A stretch of DNA of 64,000 bases from Moraxella pluranimalium (GCF_002014825.1 NZ_MUYU01000012.1:1-64000), one strand, 5' to 3'. Counted from the first letter of the stretch, positions 44,825-54,300 are shown. The notes: generated by a model from the letters alone, not told the origin. Translations and numbers: made by a program.

Positions 44825-46327
44825 TCATGCCTTTGGCACATTCGCCAAAATCTGTGTCAAGAGTTGCCAATAGGTCGCCACCGACGGGATATGCACCATT
44901 TCATCAGGTGAATGGGCATTTTTGATGGTTGGGCCGATAGAGACGATGTCAAGCGCAGGATGGCTGGTCTTAATCAGTCCGCACTCAAGCCCTGCATGGA
45001 TGACCTTAATCTCTGGCACACGCCCCAAAATCTCGGTATATAGTCGCATGGTGGTCGCTGTGATGGCAGACTCGGTATCTGGTGTCCAGCCGACATAATC
45101 ACCGTCGAACTTCACATCAGCACCGGCAAGCGTAGCGATACTTGAGAGCGTCTGACACACCGCCGCCTTGCCCGACTCAATCAATGAGCGAATCAGTAGC
45201 GTGCAGTCAAGCATATCAGTCGTCAGCACCACCTTGCCAAATGACAATGAAGTCTCAACCGTATCAGTCACGACATCGCTATATCGCACCACGCCACTTG
45301 GCAGGGTATTCATCAGATGAATCACTTTGGCAGTGCTTGGTGTATCGAGCACTTGGCTTGGGGCGTTGCTCTCGCCGATGATAGCGGTGAATTTGGGTTC
45401 GACTTGGCGAATCTCATGAGTGATGGTATCGATGCTTTGGCGGATGATGGTCAAGATGCTATCTTTATCAGCAGTGTGGCAGGCGATACTCACTGATGCT
45501 TCACGGGGAATGGCGTTTCTGAGCGTACCACCTGTGATGGCACTGATGGCAAAGCTATCGGCAAAGCGTGCCTGCACATCCGCCAAAATGCGTGCCATAA
45601 TTTTGATGGCATTGCCACGATTTTTATGAATATCAATCCCCGAATGCCCACCACGCAAGCCCTTGATGGTCAAATCAAACGCCGTATCAAACTGTGACGC
45701 CTGCCAATCCACCGGTAGGCTCATATCCGCATCGATACCGCCAGCGCAGCCGATATACACTTCGCCAATCTCTTCGGTATCGGTATTAATCATCATCTTG
45801 GCGGACAAAGTCTGTGGCTGTAGCCCAAACACGCCCACCATGCCCGTCTCTTCGGTCATGGTCAATAGCACTTCAAGCGGTGGATGGGCAATGTCATCAC
45901 TGTCTAATACCGCAAGACAGCTTGCCATGCCGATACCATTATCCGCACCAAGCGTCGTGCCTGTCGCCATCAGCCACTCGCCATCATCAGGATGGATACG
46001 CAGAGCGATTGGGTCGGTGGCAAAGTCATGCACCGTATCAGCATTGGCTTGGGGCACCATATCTAGGTGTGCTTGCAGGGCGACGACAGGATAATCTTCC
46101 ATGCCATCACTGGCGCTTTTTTTGATAATCACATTACCCACGCCATCACGATAGGCTGTCATGCCACGAGATGTCGCCCATGCCACGATGTCATTGGCAA
46201 GCGCTTCTTCGTGGTAGCTTGGGTGCGGTGTGGCGCAGATGCGGGCGAACCATTGCCATAGGCTTTGGGGCGCAAAGTCTTTGATGACTGCTAGATTTTG
46301 CTCATAAGCAGCTTGATTTAGGCTCAT
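44825..46327 (-). CDS. pepD: Aminoacyl-histidine dipeptidase PepD
   Basis: PepD is a zinc dipeptidase of family M20 that cleaves carnosine-like and other unblocked dipeptides. The 500-residue protein shows ALQAHLDMVPQ with the first metal His and Asp, TLGADNGIG with the bridging Asp, and MTEETGMVG with the catalytic Glu and metal Glu. DTEEIGEVYIGCAGG and RGGHSGIDI follow, typical of PepD. Length matches E. coli PepD (485). A good AAGGAT lies before the ATG. It follows yegP on the same strand beyond a terminator. Confidence 0.94.
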   Translation of the reverse strand: MSLNQAAYEQNLAVIKDFAPQSLWQWFARICATPHPSYHEEALANDIVAWATSRGMTAYRDGVGNVIIKKSASDGMEDYPVVALQAHLDMVPQANADTVHDFATDPIALRIHPDDGEWLMATGTTLGADNGIGMASCLAVLDSDDIAHPPLEVLLTMTEETGMVGVFGLQPQTLSAKMMINTDTEEIGEVYIGCAGGIDADMSLPVDWQASQFDTAFDLTIKGLRGGHSGIDIHKNRGNAIKIMARILADVQARFADSFAISAITGGTLRNAIPREASVSIACHTADKDSILTIIRQSIDTITHEIRQVEPKFTAIIGESNAPSQVLDTPSTAKVIHLMNTLPSGVVRYSDVVTDTVETSLSFGKVVLTTDMLDCTLLIRSLIESGKAAVCQTLSSIATLAGADVKFDGDYVGWTPDTESAITATTMRLYTEILGRVPEIKVIHAGLECGLIKTSHPALDIVSIGPTIKNAHSPDEMVHIPSVATYWQLLTQILANVPKA

Positions 46328-46347
46328 TTTTTATCCTTAAAAAAAAC

Positions 46348-46383
46348 ACAAAAAAAACAGGCTAAGCATACACCTAGCCTGTT
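46348..46383 (-). terminator. yegP terminator
   Basis: AACAGGCTA (rc of 46375-46383) pairs with TAGCCTGTT (rc of 46356-46364), followed by T-runs on the minus strand (46345-46355). It lies between yegP and pepD. Confidence 0.8.
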
Positions 46384-46426
46384 GATTTTTCAAGGCAAAC
46401 TTGCCATTTTGTGGCGATTTGCCCAA

Positions 46427-46765
46427 TTATGCTTCGCTTGTGATTTCACGAGTCTCGGCTGCGCCTGCGGTTTGCTTGACAAGCTCAATCGCCGCTTCTG
46501 ATGCAGTAGTATCAGCGAACATTGGGCTTGTACCGATGACTTGACCGTTTGATGCTTTTAGGTTGAACATCGGTTTGCCGTTTTTGGCTTCTTTGCGTTC
46601 ATAGCGACCATCTTCGGTTGAGTTTTTCTTGACTGACTCGATACCGTTTAGCGCCGATGCTTTGGCAGCGTAGGCTTCACTTTTTAGCAAAGTGCCTGTG
46701 TCTGATTTTAGTGAAAAATGAAATTGTCCGTCTGAGCTTTTGCTCAATTCAAACCAAGTTGTCAT
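46427..46765 (-). CDS. YegP family protein (duplicated DUF1508 domain)
   Basis: A 112-residue cytoplasmic protein made of two DUF1508 repeats. The first includes WFELSKSSDGQFHFSLKSDTG and the paired KSEAYAAKASALNGIESVKKN. The second includes KNGKPMFNLKASNGQVIGTSPMF. Each repeat folds as a small beta-beta-beta-alpha unit. The function of the family is not established. It has its own promoter and terminator. Confidence 0.9.
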   Translation of the reverse strand: MTTWFELSKSSDGQFHFSLKSDTGTLLKSEAYAAKASALNGIESVKKNSTEDGRYERKEAKNGKPMFNLKASNGQVIGTSPMFADTTASEAAIELVKQTAGAAETREITSEA

Positions 46766-46818
46766 GGCGTATTCCTTAAAAAGACGATTAAAAATCGCAT
46801 GAACTCATGCTTAGCATC

Positions 46819-46846
46819 ATTATACGCCATCGCTTGGCATTTACAA
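46819..46846 (-). promoter_or_regulatory. yegP promoter
   Basis: TTGTAA (46841-46846) and TATAAT (46819-46824) are 16 bp apart on the minus strand, about 54 bp before the yegP ATG. Confidence 0.6.
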
Positions 46847-46944
46847 TCGATTTAATTATCCATTTACAATATTTAACAAGCGGTTACGCATGGATGTAAT
46901 TTTTTTGTCAAATACAAACAACTGCCCTGTGCTCAATTCACACA

Positions 46945-46976
46945 GCAAAAAAAGGACAGCCATCGCCGTCCTTTTT
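46945..46976 (-). terminator. Terminator of the class V aminotransferase gene
   Basis: AAAAAGGAC (rc of 46968-46976) pairs with GTCCTTTTT (rc of 46949-46957) across 10 nt, followed by more T on the minus strand. It is 20 bp after the stop. Confidence 0.85.
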
Positions 46977-46995
46977 ATCATCGCTCACATCATTA

Positions 46996-48126
46996 TCAGC
47001 CAAACACTTGTTCGGCAGCACGGGCAAATCGCTCGGTCGTGCCATCGACATCGATGAGCTTATCAAGCCCAAACAGCCCAATGCGAAATGACTTATAATC
47101 ACTCGGCTCATCGACTTGTAGCGGTGTGCCGGCGGCGATTTGTACGCCCACTTCGGCAAAGGCTGCGCCCTTATGCACCGCATCGCTTGGCGCATGGCAG
47201 ACGACGACGCCATAGGCTTGGGCAGATGGTGCGGCGACGCTTTGGATGCCTTTGGCGTTTAGCACGGCTAGGATTTGTGTGCCAAGCTTGATTTGGGCGG
47301 CTTTTAGGGTGTCATAGCCGATGTCACGAGCTTCCAAGAGTGCATCACGCAGCTGCTTGAGTCCATCGGTTGGCATGGTCGCATGATAGGCATGACCGCC
47401 GTTTTCATAAGCTAGCATGATGTTTAGCCATGCCTTTAAATCCAGTGCAAAGCTTGATGGCGTACTGGCAAGCACGGCTTCTTTGGCAGTGTCTGAGAGC
47501 ATGACAAGTCCTGCGCATGGGGTGCTTGACAGACCTTTTTGGGGTGCAGACAATAGCGCATCGATACCAAGTGCCTGCATATCAAGCCAAATACAGCCCG
47601 ATGCGATACAGTCAATGGCAAGCAGACCGCCGACTTCATGCACCGCATCAGCCAGCGCACGGATATAGTCATCAGACAGCATCATGCCAGATGCGGTCTC
47701 GACATGGGGCGCAAAGACCATCTGCGGGCGATGCTCGCGGATATATGCCGTCACCGTCTCAATGTTGGCAGGGGCGAACTGCACCACGCCGTCATTATCC
47801 GACTGACTCGCCTTGAATACTTCGACGGATTTGGCGACCTTTGTGGCATCCAAAATCTGTGTCCAGCGATAGCTAAACCACCCATTACGCACCACCACGC
47901 AGTCCTTGTCCGCTGCCAAGGCACGCACGACCGCTTCCATGCCCGATGTGCCAGAGCCCGGTACGATGGCGACGGCATCGGCATGATACAGCGCCTTTAG
48001 CTCACTGGATAAATCAGTCATCACTGCTCGAAACTGTGCTGACATATGATTGAGCGCACGGTCAGTATAGACCACCGAATATTCCAAAAGTCCATCAGGG
48101 TCGATGTCGTGTCGTAATGCAGGCAT
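46996..48126 (-). CDS. Class V aminotransferase
   Basis: A 376-residue PLP enzyme of the serine-pyruvate/alanine-glyoxylate aminotransferase group. PGSGTSGMEAVVRAL (56-70) binds the cofactor phosphate, HVETASG lies at 141-147, DCIASG at 172-177 carries the Asp that contacts the pyridine ring, and SAPQKGLSS contains the Schiff-base Lys197. Possible reactions are alanine-glyoxylate or serine-glyoxylate transamination, or phosphonate or ureide metabolism. Nothing adjacent narrows this. It is monocistronic. Confidence 0.85.
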   Translation of the reverse strand: MPALRHDIDPDGLLEYSVVYTDRALNHMSAQFRAVMTDLSSELKALYHADAVAIVPGSGTSGMEAVVRALAADKDCVVVRNGWFSYRWTQILDATKVAKSVEVFKASQSDNDGVVQFAPANIETVTAYIREHRPQMVFAPHVETASGMMLSDDYIRALADAVHEVGGLLAIDCIASGCIWLDMQALGIDALLSAPQKGLSSTPCAGLVMLSDTAKEAVLASTPSSFALDLKAWLNIMLAYENGGHAYHATMPTDGLKQLRDALLEARDIGYDTLKAAQIKLGTQILAVLNAKGIQSVAAPSAQAYGVVVCHAPSDAVHKGAAFAEVGVQIAAGTPLQVDEPSDYKSFRIGLFGLDKLIDVDGTTERFARAAEQVFG

Positions 48127-48287
48127 GGTGTACTCCTTGTCTTGTTAAATTGGACTACCACCGCCATTCATCATCGGCAGTGTCAATCCTTATCAAAATC
48201 CGATACCCACACTGTACCAAGCACACGCCAAAAAATCAAGCGACCGACAAGTCAAATACTGGTTATTTAGTTGAGAAATGATAAGCA

Positions 48288-48314
48288 ACAAAAAAGCAGG
48301 TATTATACCTGCTT
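48288..48314 (-). terminator. hemA terminator overlapping the stop codon
   Basis: The near-perfect palindrome AAGCAGGTAT/ATACCTGCTT (48294-48314) with a T-run on the minus strand covers the hemA stop codon (48303-48305). The last codons therefore form one arm of the terminator. Confidence 0.75.
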
Positions 48315-49646
48315 ATCTCGATAGCTATGAATCAGTGCATCCGACACCATCTCAAGCGTCTGCGCATCGGCAGTCTTGGCGACATGACGCATCAGCCGTG
48401 ATGGACTGTGCGTCAGCGTCTGACTTAGCTCATGGGCAAAGGCAGTCAGCACCGCTTTGGCATCTTCGCCATCATCGATACGAGCCATCGCCTTAGCCAG
48501 TAGGCGCTGTTTGTGCGTATCTGCCATTTGTCTGTAGTCTTTGATACGCCCACGAGCGATTTGCACCTGCATCTGCGACTCGATATCGGCGACCAGCTGT
48601 CCGACGAGCAGTTCGGCTTCGACGGCGGCTTGTTTGCGTTCGGCAAGATTGCCTGCGATGACGTGCTGTAAGTCATCGACCGAATACAGATAGATGTCGT
48701 CAAGCTGACCTACCGCAGGCTCAATATCTCGGGGCACTGCCAAATCCACCAATAGCATCGGCTGATGGCGACGCTGTTTGAGTGCGGATTTGACCATCGC
48801 CACATCGATGAGTGCCTGCATACTACCGCTACAGCTACTGACGATGTCCGCCTGCGACAGCACTTCGCCCAATCTATCGAGCCCCACCATCTCAATCTGC
48901 GTCGCGCGACCGCTATCACGCATCATCTGTGTCAGCTCATCAGCTAGGTTCTGCGCTCGCTCGGCACTGCGATTGGCGATGATGATTTTGTGCAAGCCAA
49001 GCGCCGCAACATTGTGCGCAACCAAGCGATTCATCTCGCCTGCTGCCACCACCAACAAGGTCAGCTTACTCGGGTCATCAAAAATCTGCGTCGCAAGCTT
49101 GGCTGTGGCAAAGCCCAAAGTCACCGCCTGCGCACCAACTTTGGTATCACGACGCACCGTACGCGCCGCAGCAAACACCTGCTGAGTCAGCCAACCAAAC
49201 TCACTATCCACCCCGCCATGCTCACGAGAAATCGCCACCGCTTGGCGAATCTGCCCAAGAATCTGTGGCTCGCCCAAAATCATCGAGTCAAGCCCAGCTG
49301 CGACACGCAGCCAATGGTTCAACGCTCGAGAATTTTCGTAAGTATATAAATAAGGGGCAATCTCGTCGTATGAGATATTTTTGAACTTGGCAAGCCACTG
49401 ACTGACCGCCTGCATCCCTGCTGACAACGGCACATCTTCGCCATCAGCCACATCAGCGGTAGTATCGGCATCTTCTTCGATACCAAAATACAGCTCACTG
49501 CGGTTGCAAGTAGAAACGATGGTACAACCCTTGACCAACTGCGACAACTCACCAATCGCCTGCCCCATGTCTGAGCCAAACGACAGCTTTTCCCGTAGCG
49601 AAACAGGTGCGGTCTTGTGATTGACGCCAATGACGGCAAGTTTCAT
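48303..49646 (-). CDS. hemA: Glutamyl-tRNA reductase
   Basis: HemA reduces glutamyl-tRNA to glutamate-1-semialdehyde, the first committed step of heme synthesis by the C5 pathway. Conserved features are VNHKTAPVSLREK, the catalytic Cys in VSTCNRSELY, SMILGEPQILGQ, the NADPH-binding VVAAGEMNRL, and IIANRSAERAQ. An acidic insertion (about residues 58-76, DADTTADVADGED) is unusual but sits in a surface region after the catalytic Cys. The ATG at 49646 gives 447 residues; the longer frame begins with TTG. It is divergent from the TPR-lolB-ispE unit, an order shared with Pseudomonas. Confidence 0.95.
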   Translation of the reverse strand: MKLAVIGVNHKTAPVSLREKLSFGSDMGQAIGELSQLVKGCTIVSTCNRSELYFGIEEDADTTADVADGEDVPLSAGMQAVSQWLAKFKNISYDEIAPYLYTYENSRALNHWLRVAAGLDSMILGEPQILGQIRQAVAISREHGGVDSEFGWLTQQVFAAARTVRRDTKVGAQAVTLGFATAKLATQIFDDPSKLTLLVVAAGEMNRLVAHNVAALGLHKIIIANRSAERAQNLADELTQMMRDSGRATQIEMVGLDRLGEVLSQADIVSSCSGSMQALIDVAMVKSALKQRRHQPMLLVDLAVPRDIEPAVGQLDDIYLYSVDDLQHVIAGNLAERKQAAVEAELLVGQLVADIESQMQVQIARGRIKDYRQMADTHKQRLLAKAMARIDDGEDAKAVLTAFAHELSQTLTHSPSRLMRHVAKTADAQTLEMVSDALIHSYRDKQV

Positions 49647-49694
49647 AGGCAACCCATGCGGATGAAAATCAGTGGTTAAGAAAATAAACGATGT

Positions 49695-49724
49695 ATTATA
49701 TCAGTTTTATTGCTATCTGCCTAA
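49695..49724 (-). promoter_or_regulatory. hemA promoter
   Basis: TATAAT (rc of 49695-49700) has a weak -35, TTAGGC (rc of 49719-49724), 18 bp upstream. It lies about 49 bp before the hemA ATG. Confidence 0.45.
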
Positions 49725-49825
49725 CAAATTACAAGTTTTACTGATGGATTTTGGTCAATTCTTACACAGGTTTCGCCCAAGCGTGCGATTTTTGTGCATT
49801 TGGGTGCAGATTTTGACAGTTTTAT

Positions 49826-49853
49826 TTGCACTTATCCAAAATCCTTTTATAAT
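49826..49853 (+). promoter_or_regulatory. Promoter of the TPR-lolB-ispE unit
   Basis: TTGCAC (49826-49831) and TATAAT (49848-49853) are 16 bp apart, 27 bp before the start codon. Confidence 0.65.
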
Positions 49854-49880
49854 AAGCTGATTGATTTTGATAATTGAGCG

Positions 49881-52001
49881 ATGATGAAAAAATTTTGGCA
49901 CACACGCTTATTTGCTCGCCATCATGCCACAAGCCGTGCGCATGAGCAGACATCATCACCAAAAATTCTGCACACAAGCTCGTCCAAGTCATTCATCAAG
50001 CGACCTTTGACCATCGCCATCACAACCATCGGCATTGGCGCACTTATTGTCAGCCCTGTTGCCAGCGCTAATGTGTTTGACCCTTTATTAAAAATCTTAT
50101 TACCTTTTTATAAATCTGCCCAAAGCACCGACAGCGATACACCCACCCAAACTGCCACAGAGACAAAGAGTCCTACGGATGGTAATGGTGATGGCAATAG
50201 CGATGTCAATCACAGCCATGCAGATACACTAATAGATACGCCAACAGATACACTAAATAGTATCGATGTCAGTTCAGATATCAGTGACAATGCCGATACC
50301 ACAACCGATGGCACTGCCAATAGTGATACCCTACAGGGTAATATCCAAGATGATGCGCTTGATTTGCCTGCGGTACTGCTCGATGATACCTTGATTGCAG
50401 GGGATATTGAGCCGATGCTTGAGACGCCTGATTTATATGCCCTGCTCGATGCAGAATTTGCCGCCGATCGGGGTGAGATTGGCAAAGCACTGACCATTTA
50501 TAAGGCAGAATCCTTCAAAGATAACGCCACAAGCGTCTTTGAGCGTGCGCTGAGCTTATCAATTGAGTTTGAGTCGCCCGCTGAGTCGCTTGCTTTTGCC
50601 ACCGCTTGGCAGGATAAGAACCCTGAGCATATTCCTGCGTGGTTTTATGTGACGCATTTGGCGCTCAAAGCAGGCGAATACAGCCAAGCTGCTAGCATGA
50701 TTTCGACCATCTTGCACTATGATCCCCGCTCGGATCTTGGGCAGATTTTGACCGGCGTCATTCCCACCAATCCCGATGACAAGCGTGCGCTGTTGTACGC
50801 ACTACAAAATCTTGGCGAAAATAACGCATCCATCTCGGTGCTACGAGCAGGTATCTTGATGGGACTTGGTGAGCTTGATGCAGCTCGACTTCATGTCAAT
50901 CAAGCGCTCAAGCTTGAGCCGAATAATTTGGCATTCATCACCCTAAAGCTAGATATCTTGCGTGCAGCCAATCGCATGGATGAGCTGTGGACTTATCTAC
51001 ATCAAGTCCGCAAAAAACTACCCAAAGAAAAAGATTTATACCTATACGAAATCCGCTATCTCATCGAAAAAGGCGAATTAACCAGCGCATGGAATTTATT
51101 GACCCTTGCCACCAAGCAGACTAATGACCCTGATGTCACACTTCTAGCGGGTCTGGTTGGTCTTGATAGCGGGCGTAATGCCGATGCCATCGCCGTGTTA
51201 CAGACACTACTTAATAACCCAAATTTGGCAAGTCAAGCCCACTACTACATGGGTATCGGCTATGAGCGGCTCGGTGACATCGCCCACGCACGACAGCATT
51301 ATGAAAAGGTCAATCACTACGAGCATATACTCGACGCTCGCACCAAAGTCGTCGGCTATTATCTGATGGAAAACAACACCGATGCCGCCATCAGTACACT
51401 GACTCGCCTGCGTGATGATTTTGAAAGCTATGCCACCGACAGCTATATCCTACAAGCCGAGATTTATCTGCGTCAAGGCGACAAAGCACACGCCAAAGAC
51501 CTATTGACCCTTGCCAATCGTGAATATCCCGATGATGACAGACTACTGTACGCAAGCTACAAACTACTTGAAGATGAGCTTGAACCCGAAGACAAACGCC
51601 AAGCGATTGACAAACTGCTTGAGATTGATGATTTTAATCCAGAATATCAGCTTGCTGACGCCAAATTCCGCCTAAGCCAAAACCCTGATGACAGCGAAGC
51701 ACTTAACATCGCCCGCCAAATCAGCAACATCAGCTTTGATGACCCAGCTTATGACAGTCAGCTACAGCTTGATGCCCTGCTTGTGCTTGGCAATCACGCC
51801 TTGACAAAAGGCGATTATCAAGCGGTCATCGACTATCTACAAGCCCCTTATGATGTCTCGCCAACGCTCAATGTCGGCATCACCTTATTGCGCGCTTATC
51901 AAGGGCTAGGCGATATGGCATCGGTCAATGCCCTGCTTGCTGATATGCAAACTCGTTTTGGCGTGGGTCAAAACAGCACCGCTGATAGCCAAATCTATTA
52001 A
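49881..52001 (+). CDS. LbcA-like periplasmic TPR protein
   Basis: A 706-residue secreted TPR protein. A Sec signal (residues about 40-63, ITTIGIGALIVSPVASA) follows an unusually long 39-residue basic N-terminus. Then come an acidic Asp/Thr/Ser-rich stretch (70-165) with no defined fold and a chain of tetratricopeptide-like helices to the end (for example AAVL, ARLHVNQALKLEPNNLAF, AHYYMGIGYERLGD, ARQHYEKV). Position between hemA and lolB-ispE matches Pseudomonas aeruginosa LbcA, a lipoprotein adaptor for C-terminal processing proteases, so partnership with a CTP/Prc protease is inferred. Unlike LbcA the signal shows no lipobox Cys, so membrane anchoring by lipid is not predicted. The start could also be the second ATG. 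Confidence 0.8.
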   Translation: MMKKFWHTRLFARHHATSRAHEQTSSPKILHTSSSKSFIKRPLTIAITTIGIGALIVSPVASANVFDPLLKILLPFYKSAQSTDSDTPTQTATETKSPTDGNGDGNSDVNHSHADTLIDTPTDTLNSIDVSSDISDNADTTTDGTANSDTLQGNIQDDALDLPAVLLDDTLIAGDIEPMLETPDLYALLDAEFAADRGEIGKALTIYKAESFKDNATSVFERALSLSIEFESPAESLAFATAWQDKNPEHIPAWFYVTHLALKAGEYSQAASMISTILHYDPRSDLGQILTGVIPTNPDDKRALLYALQNLGENNASISVLRAGILMGLGELDAARLHVNQALKLEPNNLAFITLKLDILRAANRMDELWTYLHQVRKKLPKEKDLYLYEIRYLIEKGELTSAWNLLTLATKQTNDPDVTLLAGLVGLDSGRNADAIAVLQTLLNNPNLASQAHYYMGIGYERLGDIAHARQHYEKVNHYEHILDARTKVVGYYLMENNTDAAISTLTRLRDDFESYATDSYILQAEIYLRQGDKAHAKDLLTLANREYPDDDRLLYASYKLLEDELEPEDKRQAIDKLLEIDDFNPEYQLADAKFRLSQNPDDSEALNIARQISNISFDDPAYDSQLQLDALLVLGNHALTKGDYQAVIDYLQAPYDVSPTLNVGITLLRAYQGLGDMASVNALLADMQTRFGVGQNSTADSQIY

Positions 52002-52052
52002 GAATTTTTAAAAATTTCACGCATTTTATTGATAATATTCAAGGATTTTTTT

Positions 52053-52625
52053 ATGAAAAAAATCAGCCTAATTGCCATCTGTGCATCTGCGCTACTGCTC
52101 TCTGCTTGTGCTAGCACTCAGGCGGTCAAACCAGCAAACCCAAGCGCCCTGCCAACCGCTGATGCGCCTATCCGCTTTAGCACCACTGGCAAAATCGGCA
52201 TCACCACACAGACAGACACAGGCGCACAAGGCGGTAGTGCCTTTTATGCTTGGGCGCAAGAAGATGACCGCTTTAGCATCGATTTGACCGGCGCACTCGG
52301 TATCGGCGCAACCGAAATCCGCTACGATGGACGCACCGCCACCCTAAACAGCGAACGCACAGGGCTCATCAGCGCAGACAGCCCCGAAGAATTGCTACTG
52401 AGTGCAACCGGCTGGCAAGCGCCGATTTCACAGCTGCCTTATTGGATTGTCGGACGCAGTGCACCAAGCGACAGCACCCAGACTTATGACGCCCAAAACC
52501 GCCTAGCGACAGCGGTCAATGGCGCATGGACGGCCAATTTTGAATACAAAGGCACACAGCCAAATCGCCTACGCATCACCCACACGGACGGACATCGTGT
52601 GGTAATGACCATTACTCATCAATAA
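52053..52625 (+). CDS. lolB: Outer-membrane lipoprotein receptor LolB
   Basis: LolB accepts lipoproteins from LolA and inserts them in the outer membrane. Starting at 52053 (AAGGA upstream) the 190-residue precursor has the signal KKISLIAICASALLLSAC with the lipid Cys at 18. The mature part shows the LolB beta-fold pattern: FSTTGKIGITTQT, FYAWAQEDDRFSIDLTGALGIGATEI, and PISQLPYWIVGR. The neighbouring ispE is the usual downstream partner, 22 bp away. Sequence identity to E. coli LolB looks low, but the context is strong. Confidence 0.9.
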   Translation: MKKISLIAICASALLLSACASTQAVKPANPSALPTADAPIRFSTTGKIGITTQTDTGAQGGSAFYAWAQEDDRFSIDLTGALGIGATEIRYDGRTATLNSERTGLISADSPEELLLSATGWQAPISQLPYWIVGRSAPSDSTQTYDAQNRLATAVNGAWTANFEYKGTQPNRLRITHTDGHRVVMTITHQ

Positions 52626-52647
52626 GCAGACTGACAGGTAAATTTGG

Positions 52648-53526
52648 ATGCTTGAGCTATTTTCCCCTGCCAAACTCAATCTATTTTTGCACATCACCGC
52701 CAAGCGTCAAGATGGCTATCATGAGTTGCAAAGCGTGTTTCGTGCCATTGATTTTGGCGATTGGATGAGTTTTTCGCTCATTGACGATACCGCATCACCG
52801 CTTGTCGTGCTCACAGGTGCGGACACCTTGACCGATGATATCAATGATAATCTGATTGTCAAAGCCGTACAGCTACTTGCCAAGCACCATGCGGACAAGG
52901 CACGCCCCATCGCCATCCATCTGGACAAAAAAATCCCCACCGGCGCAGGGCTAGGTGGCGGCTCAAGCAATGCCGCCACGACACTACTTGCCGTCAATAC
53001 ACTATGGCAACTTGGGCTAGATACAGAGACGCTGATCGCTTATGGGACAAAGCTTGGGGCGGATGTGCCGTTTTTTATCTTTAGCCATGCTCATCAAGCC
53101 GATGCACTAGCAATGGGGATTGGCGAGCTGTTGAGTACGCTACATCTACCATCAGCACGCTATTTGCTACTTTTGCCACCTGACCATCTATCCACAGCGC
53201 AGTATTTTGGTCATCCATCACTTCAAAAAAACTGCCCTGTGCTCACCGACATTGACACACGCTATGATGACTATGGCAAGGTGCTGACGGCTGAGTTTGG
53301 CAATGTGTTTGAGCCGATTGCCCTTGATAGCTCGCCTGCAACACGCACGGCACTGGATTATCTGCGTACGCTTGAGACAGATGCCAAAGCCACCGCCCGC
53401 ATGAGTGGCACAGGTAGCACGGTGTTTTTGCCCATTAGTGATGAGATTGATGATGCGACCTTGACCGCATGGCAACTGTCCGCCCCCTGTCCAAGCGTGG
53501 TGGCGATGAGTTTGTATGATTATTGA
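52648..53526 (+). CDS. ispE: 4-diphosphocytidyl-2-C-methyl-D-erythritol kinase
   Basis: IspE phosphorylates CDP-methylerythritol in the MEP isoprenoid pathway. The 292-residue GHMP kinase shows the substrate motif SPAKLNLFLHITAKRQDGYHEL at the N-terminus, the ATP-binding glycine-rich PTGAGLGGGSSNAAT, and GADVPFF. The C-terminal MSGTGSTVF motif is intact. It lies 22 bp after lolB, a conserved pair. Confidence 0.94.
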   Translation: MLELFSPAKLNLFLHITAKRQDGYHELQSVFRAIDFGDWMSFSLIDDTASPLVVLTGADTLTDDINDNLIVKAVQLLAKHHADKARPIAIHLDKKIPTGAGLGGGSSNAATTLLAVNTLWQLGLDTETLIAYGTKLGADVPFFIFSHAHQADALAMGIGELLSTLHLPSARYLLLLPPDHLSTAQYFGHPSLQKNCPVLTDIDTRYDDYGKVLTAEFGNVFEPIALDSSPATRTALDYLRTLETDAKATARMSGTGSTVFLPISDEIDDATLTAWQLSAPCPSVVAMSLYDY

Positions 53527-53549
53527 GAGAAAATTATCGGTAAACTGAT

Positions 53550-53570
53550 GCAATTTTTGCCAAAAATTGC
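53550..53570. other. Perfect hairpin between ispE and upp
   Basis: GCAATTTTT (53550-53558) and AAAAATTGC (53562-53570) form a 9-bp inverted repeat around GCC. No T-run follows, so it may be an operator or a weak terminator. A TATAAT at 53605-53610, 28 bp before the upp ATG, has no good -35. Confidence 0.4.
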
Positions 53571-53638
53571 TATCATGACGCCATAAATCCGAGCGATTTA
53601 TTTATATAATTTTAATAATACGATAATTAAGGCGTTTT

Positions 53639-54283
53639 ATGACCACTGAGCTAAATATTCAAGTTATCGATCACCCACTCGTGCGACACAAGCTATCGCT
53701 GATGCGTGAAAAAGACAGTAGCACCTATAAATTTCGCACCCTAACCAATGAGTTAGGTCGCTTGATGGCGTATGAAGCCAGCCGTGATTTTGAAATCGAA
53801 ACCTTCACCATGCAAGGCTGGTGCGGTGAAATCACAGGCGAGCAGATCAAAGGCAAGACCGTCACCGTCGTTCCTATCCTGCGTGCAGGTCTTGGGATGC
53901 TTGATGGCGTGCTAGATCTATTGCCAACCGCCAAAATCTCGGTCGTGGGACTACAGCGTGACGAAGAGACGCTTGAGCCAGTGCCGTTTTTTGAGAAATT
54001 TGTCAATGACATCGACCGTCGCCCTGCGCTCATCCTAGATCCGATGCTAGCCACAGGCGGTAGTATGGTCGCCACCATCGATATGCTCAAAAAACACGGC
54101 TGCACCAACATCAAAGCCCTAGTGCTCGTCGCCGCCCCCGAAGGCGTGCGCGCGGTCAATGAAGCGCACCCTGATGTCAAAATCTACACCGCCGCCCTAG
54201 ACAGCCATCTCAACGAAGACGGCTATATCATTCCAGGTCTAGGTGATGCAGGCGATAAGATTTTTGGGACTAAGCAGTTGTAA
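53639..54283 (+). CDS. upp: Uracil phosphoribosyltransferase
   Basis: Upp converts uracil and PRPP to UMP in pyrimidine salvage. The 214-residue protein shows [15 protein letters not shown] at the N-terminus, [14 protein letters not shown], the PRPP loop [13 protein letters not shown], and the uracil-binding C-terminal [25 protein letters not shown] lies at good spacing. No uraA permease gene is adjacent; a strong terminator follows. Confidence 0.96.
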   Translation: MTTELNIQVIDHPLVRHKLSLMREKDSSTYKFRTLTNELGRLMAYEASRDFEIETFTMQGWCGEITGEQIKGKTVTVVPILRAGLGMLDGVLDLLPTAKISVVGLQRDEETLEPVPFFEKFVNDIDRRPALILDPMLATGGSMVATIDMLKKHGCTNIKALVLVAAPEGVRAVNEAHPDVKIYTAALDSHLNEDGYIIPGLGDAGDKIFGTKQL

Positions 54284-54300
54284 GTGCTTGTGAGATATCA

